NCBI GenBank assembly: GCA_037447655.1
Contig: JBBHKE010002836.1
Coordinates: 62,001-126,000, forward strand
Length of the DNA stretch: 64,000 bases
Direction: 5' to 3'
DNA from: Zygnema cylindricum
Taxonomy: Eukaryota > Streptophyta > Zygnematophyceae > Zygnematales > Zygnemataceae
This document shows positions 31,418-43,750 of the stretch, piece by piece. The first letter of the stretch is position 1. The number at the start of each line of letters is the position of its first letter. The notes beneath the pieces are model-generated. The model was not told the origin of the DNA. It was given only the letters and a program-made list of their open reading frames with translations, and did no database searches. Made by a program: the position numbers and the translations under genes.

Positions 31418-34400
31418 ATGGCAGCGAAAAACAATGGGGCCACGTGGCAGGGCACGTCCGTACAGGGATCGTACGACGTGGTGGTGGTCGGTGCGGGAAT
31501 TATGGGAAGTGCGACGGCCTATGAGGTGGCGAAACGTGGCAGTACGGTATTGCTGCTGGAGCAGTTTGACTTTTTGCATAGAAGAGGTAAAATTAAGAGG
31601 AAAACCTCTCCCTTTCCCTATCTCTCTCCCTCTCCTTGCCCCTCTCCTTGCCCCTCTCCTCTCCCTCTCCCTCTCCCTCTCCCTCTCCCTCTCCCTCTCC
31701 CTCTCCCTCTCCCTCTCCCTCTCCCTCTCCCTCTCCCTCTCCCTCTCCCTCTCCCTCTCCCTCTCCCTCTCCCTCTCCCTCTCTCTCTCCCTCTCCCTCT
31801 CCCTCTCCCTCTCCCTCTCCCTCTCCCTCTCCCTCTCCCTCTCCCTCTCCCTCTCCCTCTCCCTATCCCTCTCCCTCTCCCTCTCCCTCTCCCTCTCCCT
31901 CTCCCTCTTTCTCTCCCTCTCCCCCTGCCTCTCCCTCTCCCTCTTCCTCTTCCTCTTCCTCATCCTCCCTCCTCTCATTTTTTGGGAGGGGGGGAAGAGA
32001 GGAGAGAGAGAAGGGAGATGGCGATTTGTCTGCCCGAGTTTCTTTCTGTTTTTTTGTTTTTTTTTGTTTTTTTTGTTTTTTTGTTTTTTTTTGTTTTTTT
32101 GGGAAGTTCCGGGGGTGTGTATGTTGTCGTATGTGGGTTGTGTCCGTATAGAAACATCACTGTCAAATTATACTCCATATTATGATTACTATTGTTATTA
32201 TGATTATGATTATTATTATTATTAGTATTCTTTATTAAAATGAACATATTATTAAGTTCCATTTTTTACAAAGAAATAATACAATGAATCACCTCACCAA
32301 TCTAACAAGAAAACGTAAATTTAAATTGACTTAATTTTAGACTTCTTTACTTCTTTTGAAAAATTCCTTTCATTTGTCGAAGATTTATATCGACAACAAA
32401 ATGTATCACAACACAATGTGAAACGTTATAACTGTTCAATATCAATTTTTTAACAAAAGGTGATGAAAGATTATAAAATTGAAAACAACGAATAGCGTTG
32501 GGCTAGTTAGTTTGCAAGCTACGTCATGAATCGTTTTTAGCGTCGATGTTTTTTTCGCCACTTTAATAAACTTTTCTCCGTGCATTAATTCTCTGAGCAT
32601 TAGATGTAATGTATAAATATATACATATATACACGTATTTATGTATGTATATATGTGTACATTGTTTGTATGCGTATATACATGTTTATGTATACATTAT
32701 ATGTATGTGTAATGCACGTATATATGTATATATATTGTATGCATATATACATGTTCTTGTATATGTACTTATGTATATAGTAGTGCTGTGTATCGGCAAG
32801 GTTTTGCCGATAATCGATATGTACCTTTTTTTGGCTTGCCAATAATCGATATATTGGCGCGATATATCGAAACCGGTGTTATCGCCGATAAAAAACCGAT
32901 ACGCTACCGATAACTATCGGCGATAATTGTACGGCTCGTACCGTACAATTGTACGGCTTATTCCGTCGTACTGCACCGCCGTTATACCGTTACACAGAGT
33001 ACGGAACAGATTATTACACTTGGCATGCCACGCTACATAAAGTGAAAAATATAATACAGTATTTATAAAGTACTATTATATAGCGTACTATATTTTTTCC
33101 ACTTATCGCCGATAAATAATTTGTTGGTCTCGGAGCGATATATCGGAACCCCTGACCGTTCGATAACCGATAACTATCGGTATCGGTGTTATCGCGATAA
33201 AATTCTTGCCGATGCACAACACTAGTATATAGCATATATAAGGTATACATATACACCTATATGCACACACGTGTGTGTATTGCATACATATTTATGCATA
33301 GATATATGTATGTATTTTTGTAAATGTGTATGCACATTTGTAAATATATCTACGTATATGTATACATTTATATTTATGTTTTTCTCATTTTTTTGTCAGA
33401 GTGATCCAACTGTTGTTTTGTGGAAAGATGTCAAATTTTGGTCATTTTTCAGCACTTTTTTGAAAGTATGGGAAGTAATGAATCAGATTGTCACACAAGG
33501 GAAGGCACTTGATAGTTTAAAAGAAAAAGAGAGAAAGGAAGAGAGGGAGGGGAGAGGAGGCAGAGCGAGGGAGGGTCGGAGGGAGAGGGAGCGAGGGAGG
33601 GAGAGAGAGAGAGGCTTAACAGACCCGGAACTGACAATTTTTCCCCAAATGAACCTGGTCTAAATTTTTTGTCCAGGTTCGTCCCACGGAGAATCCCGCA
33701 TCATCCGGATGACCTATCCCGAAGACTACTACACATCCATGATGAAGTCATCATTTGCCCTCTGGCAGTCAGCGCATGAAGACGCAGGATTTTCTGTTCT
33801 CAGTTTAACAGGAGGACTCGATTTCGGTCCTCCGGAAAATCCCGATTTGAAATCAGTTTTGGCGTCATGTCGCAAACACAAAGTGGAGCACGAGATTTTG
33901 ACTTCCGAGGAAGTTTCCAAGAAGTTTCCCATCTCTCTTCCGGAAGGTCACATCGCAGTGTATACTCGTGACGCCGGCGTTTTACATGCGACGAAAGCCT
34001 GTTCTATGTTTCAACAGTTAGCGAGAAAACACGGAGCCGTATTACGGGACCGTTCGGAAGTCACATCGATCACTTCTCTTCAGCCACTAAATGACAAAAT
34101 TGGAGAGGAATCGTCGGGGAAGGAGAGGAAGGGTGAAGGCGAAGGGGAGGACGAGGGTGGGGTCATTTATGAGGTAAAGACGAAACGCGGGACAGCTGTC
34201 GCTCATCAGGTCGTTGTGACAGCAGGCGCTTGGACGACGAAACTGATGGAAAAAATAGGAGGGAATCGGGAACTGCCCGTTCAACCGTTACACACAACGG
34301 TGGCGTATTGGAAAGTCTGTGAAACGGAACGGTTTTCCGCCGAAAATGGTTTCCCCGTTTTCATAAATTACGACGAACCGTTCGTTTACGGAATGCCCTC

Positions 34401-34920
34401 GAATGAACTTCCCGGTTTAATTAAAGTTTCTTTACATGCCGGTCCGGTTTGTGATCCGGATAATCGTGATTTAATTCCGATGGTGGAACCGATTAAACAA
34501 ATTTTAAAACCGTGGATGGTTCGATATTTTGGGGAAAATGTCGAAGCGGAAAACGGACCGGTTTTGGCCGAAGCTTGTATGTATTCGATGACTCCCGATC
34601 AAGATTTTATTTTGGATAGTGTTTCGATAAATTGCGAAATCCGGTTGAACGAGAGTGGGGAAAATGGAGAATTGAGGAGGTTAGGGAAAGGGTATAAATG
34701 GGGTAGAGGGAAGGTTTTTGTCGCGGCGGGATTTTCAGGACACGGTTTTAAAATGGGTCCTTTGATTGGAAAAGTAATGGCGGATCTCGCATTGAAGGGA
34801 GAATCGAATTCGGTTCCCATGGAGATTTTTAGAGTGGAAAGGTTTTTAAAAGACTCAGAAGGAAATAAGAAGGAGAGTGGACCGCAAGTGAGGCCTCACG
34901 CTCTTTTAGCGAGTTTGTAG
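31418..34920 (+). CDS. Peroxisomal-type sarcosine/pipecolate oxidase, 2 exons, 470 aa
   Basis: Exons are 31418-31586 and 33677-34920 (TAG), with a 2,090-bp GT-AG intron that restores the family string [11 protein letters not shown] across the junction. It is an FAD amine oxidase of the monomeric sarcosine oxidase family; plant members oxidise L-pipecolate and sarcosine in peroxisomes. The N-terminal Rossmann motif GAGIMG is at residues 25-30. [10 protein letters not shown] and [10 protein letters not shown] fit the FAD/substrate face. [11 protein letters not shown] contains the cysteine equivalent to the covalent flavin site. The C-terminal [20 protein letters not shown] is typical. At 470 aa it is longer than the usual 390-420 aa because of an acidic insert ([15 protein letters not shown], coded near 34115-34160) and a longer C-terminus. 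The tail ASL is not a canonical SKL signal, so peroxisomal import is uncertain. The first in-frame ATG was chosen as start. Confidence 0.93.
31626..31976 (+). repeat. (CCCTCT)n microsatellite in the oxidase intron
   Basis: About 350 bp of almost pure CCCTCT hexamers, 60 bp after the 5' splice site. It is open in several frames and gives only spurious Leu-Pro and Ser-Pro ORFs. It ends in a CTTCCT/CTCATCCT variant and is followed by a polypurine block at 31985-32018 and T(n)G runs at 32050-32101. Confidence 0.95.
32781..33224. mobile_element. hAT-type MITE (TAGTGCTGTGTATCGGCAAG family)
   Basis: 444 bp in the oxidase intron with ends TAGTGCTGTGTATCGGCAAG and CTTGCCGATGCACAACACTA. It is flanked by a perfect 8-bp duplication GTATATAG (32773-32780 and 33225-33232). 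Its terminus resembles TAGTGTTGGGTATCGGG, so it is a distant relative of the elements at 12748 and 26894. The interior is rich in CGATA/TATCG. Confidence 0.93.
33525..33615 (+). repeat. Polypurine tract near the oxidase intron 3' end
   Basis: GAGAGGGAGG-type repeats about 60-150 bp upstream of the 3' splice site, on the same strand as the CCCTCT tract 1.6 kb earlier. The two tracts could pair within one pre-mRNA intron. Confidence 0.7.
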
Positions 34921-36076
34921 GGAGGGAGAGAGGGAGAGAGAGAGAGGGACGGGGGGAGGGGAGGGAGCGGGAGGTAGAGGGAGAGGGGGAGGAGAAAAGC
35001 GAGGGAGGAAGGCATTGAAAGGAGAATCGAATTCAATTCCAGTGGAGATTTTTAGTGTTGAGAGGGTTTTAAAAGTCACCGTGGGAGGGATAAGAAAATG
35101 GGGTTATAATAAAATGGCGTTAGGATATAATGGGGTTAGGATATAATGGGGTTAAGATAAAATGGGGTTGGATATAATGGGTTTTATTTTTGGGAGGAGA
35201 GAGAGATGAATTTATTGGGAGAATTTGGAATGTCGATGTACCAAAACAAGTTTAATTGGTGTATTATAGGGGTAAAAGTTAGAGAATAAAAATAGGATAC
35301 ATGTAGATGTTAAAGTCATTTTTACTTTTTTTTTTTTTTTTTTTTTCTTTTGCCTTTTGAAGTGTACAAGTTTGAGAATTTTGAAGAATTGAAAGATTTC
35401 CCTTTTTGAAAAATAACGTTTTCGATACTATTTTTATTTTAAAAATTGTTTGTTACTGATTTATTTATTGTTTTATTTATTTAATTGTTTATTGATTGAT
35501 TTATTTATTGATAAATTGAATTATCTATTTATTTTTGCTCTGTAATGGGAGGGAGGGAAGGTGTCTGTTTTTCCTGCCTCATAAAAAAAAGGAAAGTAAA
35601 AGAACAAAAAAAACAAAAAAAGGGAAAAAAAAATGAGAAAATCTCGTTGTATCTAACCCTTCCCTAATTCGATACGCTGAAATACTGTTATTTTTTAGTC
35701 TTTTCTCTCATTAAAAAACATTTTTTTACAACAAATAGAAACACGGAGAATTCTTAGGTATCTGTCAAAATCGAAAACAATATAATATCAAAATAAAATT
35801 GAAAAAGTTTAAAATGCGACACTCACCGACAAAGCCGATAAAATATAGATATCGCGATAATTGCTCATAATCGACCCTTTTTTTTTTGAATGAAGGTAAT
35901 AATAAAATGTGATGCTCGCCATCAGATAGCTGAACTAAGCCCAGTTTAAACGTTTTTTAAATCCTGCAGACCTCTATTTAAACGTTATGAAACCCTGTTA
36001 TATCCCTGTTTAAACGCTATATAAACGCTATTCAAATCCTCTGTAAAACCCTTTAAATCGCTAGTGTAGAACTGTA
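34921..36076. other. Oxidase downstream region with a partial gene duplication and a minisatellite
   Basis: After the stop, a purine-rich run (34921-35010) is followed at about 35010-35078 by a diverged copy of the last coding stretch of the oxidase gene (34788-34856; shared GAGAATCGAATTC and TGGAGATTTTTAG). At 35098-35190 a minisatellite with units near GGATATAATGGGGTTA is repeated about five times. The rest is AT-rich with homopolymers and no gene. Confidence 0.7.
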
Positions 36077-36616
36077 CAGCGTGAATCGTTATTAGTGTCA
36101 AATTTTAAATAGTGTTGAAGAAAATTTACCGTAATTGATGCTAATTAAGAATTTGATTTTTTTCAAAAAAAAGGTGTATTCTAATTGTGGCGTTTATGCT
36201 AATTTGGGAACAGCAAAAATGGAATATTCGTCGTACGATTATATACATTAATATATGTATTCGTACAAAATATTAGAAATCGTACGCCGTCGCGAATCTA
36301 AAATATCCCTACATGCTATACTAATTTACGTGTCAGACTAATCACGTTTTTTTGAGCGCACGTTCCCATGCGTGCGCGTCTGATATAATTTATTTTTTGT
36401 AAATTTTCACTTGAAAAGGTACAGTTATGTACGAACTGACATCGACCGTACACCATACTATTTATATTTTATTGTACTTTCGGGCTTTACTTTATTTTAG
36501 ACGGTACCTTAATTAACATCAAGGAAAAATTAAAATCATGTATCCTATTTGAGAAAAAAAATCAAAATTTTAAGAACCCAAATTAGTGACTTTGACACTA
36601 ATAACGATTCGCGGTG
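36077..36616. mobile_element. TA-flanked inverted-repeat element
   Basis: 540 bp with ends CAGCGTGAATCGTTATTAGT and TAATAACGATTCGCGGTG and TA on both sides (36075-36076 and 36617-36618). It belongs to the same family as 30505-31380. The interior has no transposase. Confidence 0.75.
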
Positions 36617-37382
36617 TAGCTTTGCGCTATTTAAACGTTGCTTAAACGCCATCATGTATAAACATATTTTTATATCTTATAACACGCCTTTCTTAAAAAA
36701 GTTTGATGGTGAACCATCGGAGTACATAAGAACAAAAAAAGAGCGGCGAAAACGAAACTGGTAAAACATCAAAAATACGGGAGGCAGCCACACTATAAAA
36801 CGGCAAAAAAGACTACAATGAGAAAAAAAGAAGATGTCTCCTTAACAACTCAGACCCATTACTACGTTTCCCCATCTCAAAAAAGACCATTAAAAAGCTT
36901 AAATCGAACTCTTCTATAGTAGCAAATTTAACATGTGATTTTTTCTGTACAAAACAAACATAATTGCTCTTAACAAAAAAAAGGCCGTACGTACCAGAAA
37001 AAAACCCAATATATAATGATTTAAAAAAAAACCCAATGTATAATGATTTAAAAAAAAAACCCAATATATAATGATTTAAAAAAAAACCCTAATATAGTAA
37101 TATGTCATATCATTTTTATCATCCTCTCCAAAGTTTGAGGCAAATGTTTCATTTCAACTTTTCTAAAACCGTACAATCGTACACCGTAACTTCTCTAGAA
37201 CCGTGCGAGTATATACCGTACTTATTCTAAAACCATACGATATTATATCGTACTTATTTCAAAACCGTACTATCTTAAACCATACAAAGAGCCGCCTTGG
37301 CGACCGCGGAATCCGTCCGATGAATTCTAAAACAGTAAAATGGACGTTATAAAATAGTCAACGGAATTTATATGAATTGAAC
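36617..37382. other. Repeat-rich intergenic DNA
   Basis: Contains AAAAAAACCCAATATATAATGATTT-like units repeated about four times at 37000-37090 (roughly 27-bp spacing) and a block of degenerate CCGTAC/TATCGTAC strings at 37160-37280. No gene is seen. Confidence 0.5.
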
Positions 37383-37510
37383 CATAGTTCAAAAGTAGGC
37401 GTTTCTATTGTAGGTCTTTTGTCGGCGCCTTCATCGTAAGTTGTGTTATGGGCTTTTCATGTGATCTTCTTAGATCGCTACTTTGATCAGCGACCGTCCG
37501 ATCGTCCAAT
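37383..37510. mobile_element. hAT-type MITE (CATAGTTCAAAAGTAGG family), truncated
   Basis: Begins CATAGTTCAAAAGTAGGCG and follows the family consensus to GACCGTCCGATCGTCC, then breaks off. The right terminus and target duplication are missing. Confidence 0.8.
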
Positions 37511-38018
37511 GAGCATACGTGTCAGGATGACAACCAACTGAAATTAAAAAATTTCACACACGATATACGCATTCAAAAATCCAACAAAAAATACAAACGA
37601 AAAGTCGTAACGCACTTTCGTCACGCTATTTCTGTTAGTGCCCATTCGTCACACTATATATGGCAGTGCTCATTTGTCACACTTGTTACTGAAACTCTCT
37701 TATGTTACGTTTTTCCTACCATCTTTTCAACTTCGCTGTTTTCCGCCCTCTCTCCTATCTTTCCAGCTTCGTGGTTTCCCGCGCATATATTTGTCGTAAA
37801 AATTTGAATTTTGGATTACAATTTCAAATTGACAACCAAATTAAAGTTTTAAAATTCAAACGAAAGATGGTGCCATTGGCATTTTCAAAAATGTACGTGT
37901 ACCAACATAACTTACCTTCAATAAAACAGCATATGATAAGAAGCTTTGTAAGATTGTTAATTCGTGGATTCTCAGATTGTGGAAACATCTTAAAGTTATC
38001 CCTGTTTTACACTATAAA
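37511..38018. other. Upstream region of the trihelix gene
   Basis: AT-rich leader or promoter. Two near-repeats CCCATTCGTCACACTATAT and GCTCATTTGTCACACTTGTT lie at about 37638-37685. A 122-codon open frame (37702-38070) overlaps the gene start in another frame and has no recognisable domain. Confidence 0.35.
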
Positions 38019-40499
38019 ATGTCTTTTGCCGGGGGCAATTTTAACCCTCTTTCTTTTCACTCAGGAGTAACACCGAATTCTATTCAGCAAGGCAATGGCT
38101 CAAAGACCAACAAAGGGAATAACAATCACCTCCAGAATGATGCCATTCATGAAGAGCCTGGGCGAAACAGTGAGAATCCGATACACTTGGAAGGAGGAGG
38201 CAATGCCAACCAAGGTGCAATTGTCTGGGTTCCTTCTTTTTTCTTCCCTCTCTTTTTTTTTTTTTTGTACATTTTTTTATTTTCTCTACTGATTCGTCTT
38301 GTTCCTCCACTACTCCTTTTCCAAAGTACTTTTTTGTATTTTTATGTCCTCCTTTGGATTCGTCTTTCTCTTCGACTCCTTTCTCTTCTACCATGCTTAC
38401 CTTATTTCCACTCCATTTTTTTCTACTTCTATTTCTCCCCCTTCTTTTACCTCCACTATTTATTTTTTCCATTCCTCCCTTTTTTTTAATAATCTCCTTC
38501 CACTACTCCATCCACTTCTTTCTCTTCCTATACTTCTCTTTCTGCTTCTGTCATCTTCTTTCTGTTCTTCCTCATCGCTGTCCTCTTCATCATCTTCTTC
38601 TTTCATCTTGCTATTTTCTGTGCACATCCCCACCTTTTATTTTCCTTCCTCTTCTTCTTCCTTTTTTTTTTTTCCTTCCTCGTCTCCTTCCTTTCGTCCT
38701 CGCTTCTTTTCCCTCCACTATGCCATCCACTTCTTTCCCTTCCTTTTCTTCTCTTCTTGGATGCGTCATCTTCTTTTTTGTTCTTCCTCATCGCTGTCCA
38801 CTTCATCTTGTTCTTTTTTCCTTCCTTAATTTTTTTTCCTCTACTCTGTTTTTTATCTTAGTTTTTAGGGTTTCCATTTCTTCTTGTTTCTTCTTGTTTT
38901 TGCTTTCCTTTTTTTGTTTTTTAATGCAGCTTCCTTTCTTTGCAATTAGTTGCTCCTTCCTTGTTTTTAATTCATGTATTCTCTTTATACTTATTTCAAT
39001 TTCTTTCTTTTCTTTCTTACACCCCTTCCTCTTTTTCATTTTTCCCTCTTTCGTCTTTTACAACGTCTTCCATTTCTCTTCTTATCTCTAACTTTTTTCC
39101 GTGTTCGTCCCGTTCCTCTCTTCTTCCATTCTTCCTTATTTTTCGCCTTATTTTTATTTCTTCCTCCATTTTGTCCTTTTGATTCTACTACTTTGCATTC
39201 CACGTCTAGCTCCTCTTTCACTTCACATACGTCCCCTCATGTCCCTTTTTTTTCACTTCTTCACATTTCTCCACCTTGTATCCTTATTCCTCCACCTCCC
39301 TTTCTTCCTATGCAACTTCTAGATCTTGAAACACCTCAGTTCCTTCAAACAAACCTATTTTGCTCTTCCTTTCCTTTATTTTTTCTTCTTCCACTTTTAT
39401 TTTCCCTCTCGACTTCCATTCCTCACGTTCCTGTCCTTTTTCTTCCACCTCTCTCTTGCCTCTTCCTCTTCTTCCATCTTTGTTTTTCCTCTGCTGATTT
39501 GTATTATTGCTCGTTGTCGCCATTTTTTTTGAAGATGACGGGGTTCGTACCCAAAAGCGTTCGGGGCTAAAAGCTGGTAATTTGAAAAGAGCAGCTAGGA
39601 AGCAAAGTGGCTCCAATGGAATTAAAGAAGCCGGGAGAGAGGGCAACAGGAAAGTGGAGCCAGAGAAATGCACAAGCCCGGTTGATAATCAAGCACCAGA
39701 AGTAAAAGAAGACAATGTCGAGATTGTAGGGGCTTTTGAAAGCGGTTATGACCGGTGGAGCGAGAGTGAAATTTTGATTATGATTTCTTTAAAAACTGAA
39801 GAAATTCAAAGAGAAAAGACAAATGGGTTGAAAGCGACCCACCTGCCAGTGGAAGAAAAGTGGAGATTAATAAGTACTGAACTCGAAAAGAACGGGGTGA
39901 AAAAAAACGGCACAAAATGTTGGAATAAATGGGACAATCTTCTTCGAGATTACAAGAAAATAAGTGACTGGCAGGCGAAAATCCCGAGTGGTAACAAAGA
40001 GTACTGGACAATGCCTGTCAAAGATAGGACAATAAGGAAATTACCTGGAAGTTTCAATGCACGTTTCTATGCAGCGATACATGAAGCTGTGGGTGGGAAC
40101 GAAAACATTACCCCCACTCATGTACGTGACACATTTATGATAAGCCCAGAAAAATACACCCCAGTCCATGATGGTAAAAGTCCAAAGAAGAAAAATTCTT
40201 TTCCCGAGTTTAATGACAACAGTACTGGAAAACGTAGGAAAACGGGAACAGACTCAACCACAGCAAGGGCGTTGGACCTTGATGGATTTGAAACTGTCGC
40301 CGTAAAAATACATGAGATGACGGTGAAGGAGAACAAAGAAACTTTTGACAAGATCGGAGAACTATTGGTTGCAACTTGGGAGAAAAACGACCGTCGACAC
40401 GAAAAGGAAGCTAAAGAAAGGCAAGAATTACTTGATGTTGTACGTGCACTTGTTGGCACGAATGTTCCTCGAGGGAACAATACGTACAATGCCAACTGA
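38019..40499 (+). CDS. Trihelix / Myb-SANT-like transcription factor, 2 exons, 386 aa
   Basis: Exons are 38019-38214 and 39535-40499 (TGA); the 1,320-bp GT-AG intron is a pyrimidine-rich tract. Residues 1-65 are Asn/Gly-rich and disordered. A basic stretch around 73-105 (LKRAARK) is a possible nuclear signal. Residues about 138-225 form a trihelix-type DNA-binding domain: RWSESEILIMISLK, then VEEKWRLISTEL, then CWNKWDNLLRDYKKI, with the three spaced tryptophans and the YK of the third helix. A further helix, GSFNARFYAAIHEAV, follows. Basic clusters SPKKKNS and GKRRKTG come next, then a C-terminal coiled coil (RRHEKEAKERQELLDVVRALV), probably for dimerisation. Trihelix proteins bind GT elements in promoters. 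A close relative is the Myb-like partner protein of PIF/Harbinger transposons, so domestication from such an element is possible. The upstream start is chosen as the first ATG in frame; an earlier exon cannot be excluded. Confidence 0.8.
38225..39530 (+). repeat. Polypyrimidine intron of the trihelix gene
   Basis: Nearly the whole intron is C/T-rich (CTTCTTCCTTTTCT-like, irregular rather than hexameric). Long open frames in all + frames encode only Phe/Ser/Leu/Pro and are spurious. Confidence 0.85.
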
Positions 40500-42400
40500 T
40501 TTTTCAGGTAAGCGTCTTTTTACTATTGCCATAACTATTAGAATCTTTTGTGTAAATTATGGATTTTATTCCAACTTGTGCATTTTAATGGCTGATTTCT
40601 GTTTTCCGTTTTTTTTTCCTGTTTTTTTGTTATTTTTTCTGTTTTTTTTTCTGTTTTTTTTTTCTGTTTTTTGTTTTTTTATTATTTTTTGATCTTGATT
40701 TTTTTTTTGTTTCGCTTTACTGTTTTGGGGTTGTTGTTTACTATAATCTTATTGTTATATTCTTGTTGTTGTTCATGGTTGTAGGATTGTTTACGTCTTT
40801 CAAATATTATCCAATTACATTGTGATTTGGGGGTTATTTGGAGATAACTACTACGAAGGTTATCACCCCCGAGTTCATTAACGATAGCAGATCCATTTAG
40901 TCAACAGCTGTAGCTATTCAGAAGAAAATAGTCATTTTTTGGGTTGTACCACAACCATTTGTGACTCAATTGTATAAGTTGTATTTTTGGTAAAGTATTG
41001 GAAAAAATTGTTGAAAGCCTCCAAATCTCCCTCTTCTTGTTGTTTTTCATGCTGAAGTTTGTTTTTATTACTACTATCCTCCTTCACCTGGTGAAATTAA
41101 AAGAGTGGAATAAAGGAGATGATAGATCGAGGGGCGAAGTGAGAGGAAGGGTCAGAATTGAAAATTTGGTCGATGAACTTTGATGTTTAAAATAAATAAT
41201 GAACAAATGAAAGAAAACTACAATGGAGAAAAAAGAAACAAGAAAATCATTTTTGAGCAACATGCCGAACAATTATTTGGTCGGTTAAAACTACCATTTC
41301 CTGCCAAAATTATACACACTTTAATCACAAATTAATCCCAAAAATACCAAACTCAAAATGCAATAAAAAATTAAAGACTTAAACAAAACAAAGATAATTT
41401 GAATAAAAAAGTTAATTGACATGAAAATAATTCAGCAACAGAATACAAAAGACCAAAAAACATGAAAAAACCCAAATAACAGTAACATAAAGAGATAAAT
41501 AATAACTGACCAAACCGATNNNNNNNNNNTTCAACGATGTTTTTTTTTTTCTAAAATCAAAATAAACGTATTTTGTTTAAAACGTTTTGATTGCAAAACG
41601 TTTTTTTTTTAATAGTAGTCTATTCCTTTCAGTAACAAACCTTTTTTTTTTTTTTTCGGTAGCAACTTTATTTTTCGGTTCCAATGTTTTTATCTTTTTT
41701 TCTATCTAACTATGCCTTTTCAAATTATGTGTAAAAAACAATCTGTCGTCACTAATATAAATATTAGTGAATTAATATAAATATTAGTGAACTAATATTA
41801 ATGTTAGTGAACTAATAATAATATTAGTTAACTAATATTAATGTTAGTGAAATAATATTAATATTAGTGAAATGACAAATCCACATTAATATCCGGGCTT
41901 GGGGCATTTTAGAGGTTCCTTTTCGTAGATCTTTTGTAGATCTTTTGTGGATCTTTCGTAGATCTTTCGTCATGTTGCGTTTTGGCGTTTGAGGTAATGG
42001 TGGTCTAAGCACATTGTTGTTTCCTCGCTCTACCGATTGTTGCTTCTTTGTGTGTCTTTGTTTTACATACTCTTCTTTTGTGTGTTAATTTCTTTTCTTT
42101 CGCGTTGTTTTTCCGTTTTGCTTGCTTAGTTTTTCATTTTTGGCTTGCTGTCCCCCGTTTTTTTTTTTTTTTTTTTGGTTCCCATGTACCTGAGATGGTT
42201 TACCATTGTACTACCTTAATCAAAAGTATTTGTGGTTATTTTAGAATAAGTACGTTTCTGACAAGCATAGTTGTTCAATTCGTATATTACACACGCATCG
42301 AATGCACGACTACTACGTGGAATGCGCATTGAACAATTATGAAGTGTTGGTAAAATGCGTACCAAACTTTGTATCTGTACATTTTTCGTACATTTACAAC
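40500..42400. other. Intergenic DNA with an assembly gap and tandem repeats
   Basis: T-rich homopolymer region (40600-40710), then AT-rich DNA without a gene. Ten Ns mark an assembly gap at 41520-41529. At 41755-41875 a roughly 20-bp unit (ACTAATATTAATGTTAGTGA) is repeated six times. At 41925-41972 a 13-bp unit (GTAGATCTTTTGT/C) is repeated four times. GAGATGGTTTACCATTG at about 42193 is an inverted copy of the dispersed motif at 5587. Confidence 0.65.
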
Positions 42401-42860
42401 GTACAATGTCTATATATTTCCGTATTTTTTTGGGTTATTTAAGGGGGGTTTTTAGGGTTGTTAGGGTACATTCCCGTACATATCTGTATATTTTAGTAAA
42501 AAAAAAATAACGGTTCCGTATGTTTACGTACAGTGTTCGTATATTTTCGTACCTTTTAAGGTTGTTTAAAGGGATTTTAGGATTTGTTAGGGTACATTCT
42601 CGTACATTCCCGTATATTTCAATACAACTGCCTCACATTTTCGGTACTTTTACGATGTACATTGTCCGTATATTTTCTTAATTTTTAGGGTTGTTTAAGG
42701 GGATTTTAGGGTTGTTAATTCCCGTACATTCCCATTTCCATAATTTGAAGGTTTTTAGGGTACACTTTCCGTATAGTTCTCGTACTTTTTAGGATATTTA
42801 AGGATTTTTTGTGGTTTATTTAAGGGGACATTTGTACATTTTTTCCGTACAGCGAAAACC
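42400..42860. repeat. Degenerate tandem repeat (TTTAAGGGGATTTTAGGGTTG)
   Basis: Units of about 120-130 bp combine TACATTTTCGTA, GGGTTGTTTAAGGGG, TTTTTAGGGTTGTTAGGGTACA and TTCCCGTACAT. About four copies are seen. The TTAGGG strings are internal to the unit and not a telomeric array. Confidence 0.6.
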
Positions 42861-43002
42861 ATACGAAATTTGCAAAAATAATAAAATCAACAAATACTAC
42901 GTAAAAATAGTAGCAAAGTCCAAATCTGTACGAATTGAACAACTTGCAGCTACTCTGTCACTGGGTGCTTATTCCTAAAAGTATGCACTCAATTTGAACC
43001 AA

Positions 43003-43750
43003 GGGTGAAGTTCCATTAGACGAAAAGTGGGGTTCGTTACTGGACGCCGTACTTTTTCGTACATCGCTGTACAGAGCCGTACCAATTTTTACAGAGCCGT
43101 ACCAGTTTTTTTTTTTTTGTCGGACGAAACATCGTTACTGGAAAGCTGTCGGGAAGCTCCAATGATGTAGGGGTAATTCTTGAGCGTTGGATGTTTCATT
43201 TTTTGAGATCCGCGAAGCAATTGAGCACATCATCTAGTGGGGCCCAACTCTCCTCGCGAGGAGAGTTAGGGCTCTTTAGATGCTTACCATTCATTACCAT
43301 TGGTACACGTGAAAAGGAAAAAAAAAATCTACGTTGTACAAGCGATCACAGGCGTGCGCGTCGTACATGCCATGTGCCTCCTGCCACGTTGAATGCAGGT
43401 CAGGTGAAAATATCCTCGCACGCTCCGTCTGATATCCACCGACATTCAAAGTTTGTCGCGTCTTTTTGCCATTCTGTTTCAAAATTTTGATTTCCATTTT
43501 CAAAATCAAAATCTAGCCGAAAACTTTATATACGAATCATTAGTTACCTCCGGTGGTACATGAATTCCGTACAGATATTCCGTTTGTAGATTTTTTTCAA
43601 GATTTTTAGAATCTGGACTCTAACCTACGTGGCGCCAATCATAATTGAGGAAGGTTTGTCACTGGCCCGACACAATGGAACGGACTTCCAATAAACGCTG
43701 CCAGTAGACTTCGTCGTACATTTACTGGGACCGCCTAATGGAACTTCACC
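43003..43750. mobile_element. PIF/Harbinger-like MITE H2, copy C
   Basis: Ends GGGTGAAGTTCCATTAGACG and CCTAATGGAACTTCACC. The interior shares CGAAAAGTGGGGTT and a perfect palindrome ACTCTCCTCGCGAGGAGAGT at about 43249-43268. It abuts H2 copy D through TTAA. Confidence 0.75.

Noticed and set aside
31373-31978. Arg/Glu-rich minus-strand ORF in the oxidase intron
   Set aside because: It is the reverse reading of the CCCTCT microsatellite and runs antisense through the real exon 1.
41750-41975. CRISPR-like or regulatory repeat array
   Set aside because: The units are contiguous AT-rich tandem repeats without spacers in a nuclear plant context.
42400-42860. TTAGGG strings as an interstitial telomere
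   Set aside because: They are spaced inside a 120-bp degenerate unit and are not a head-to-tail array of TTTAGGG or TTAGGG.
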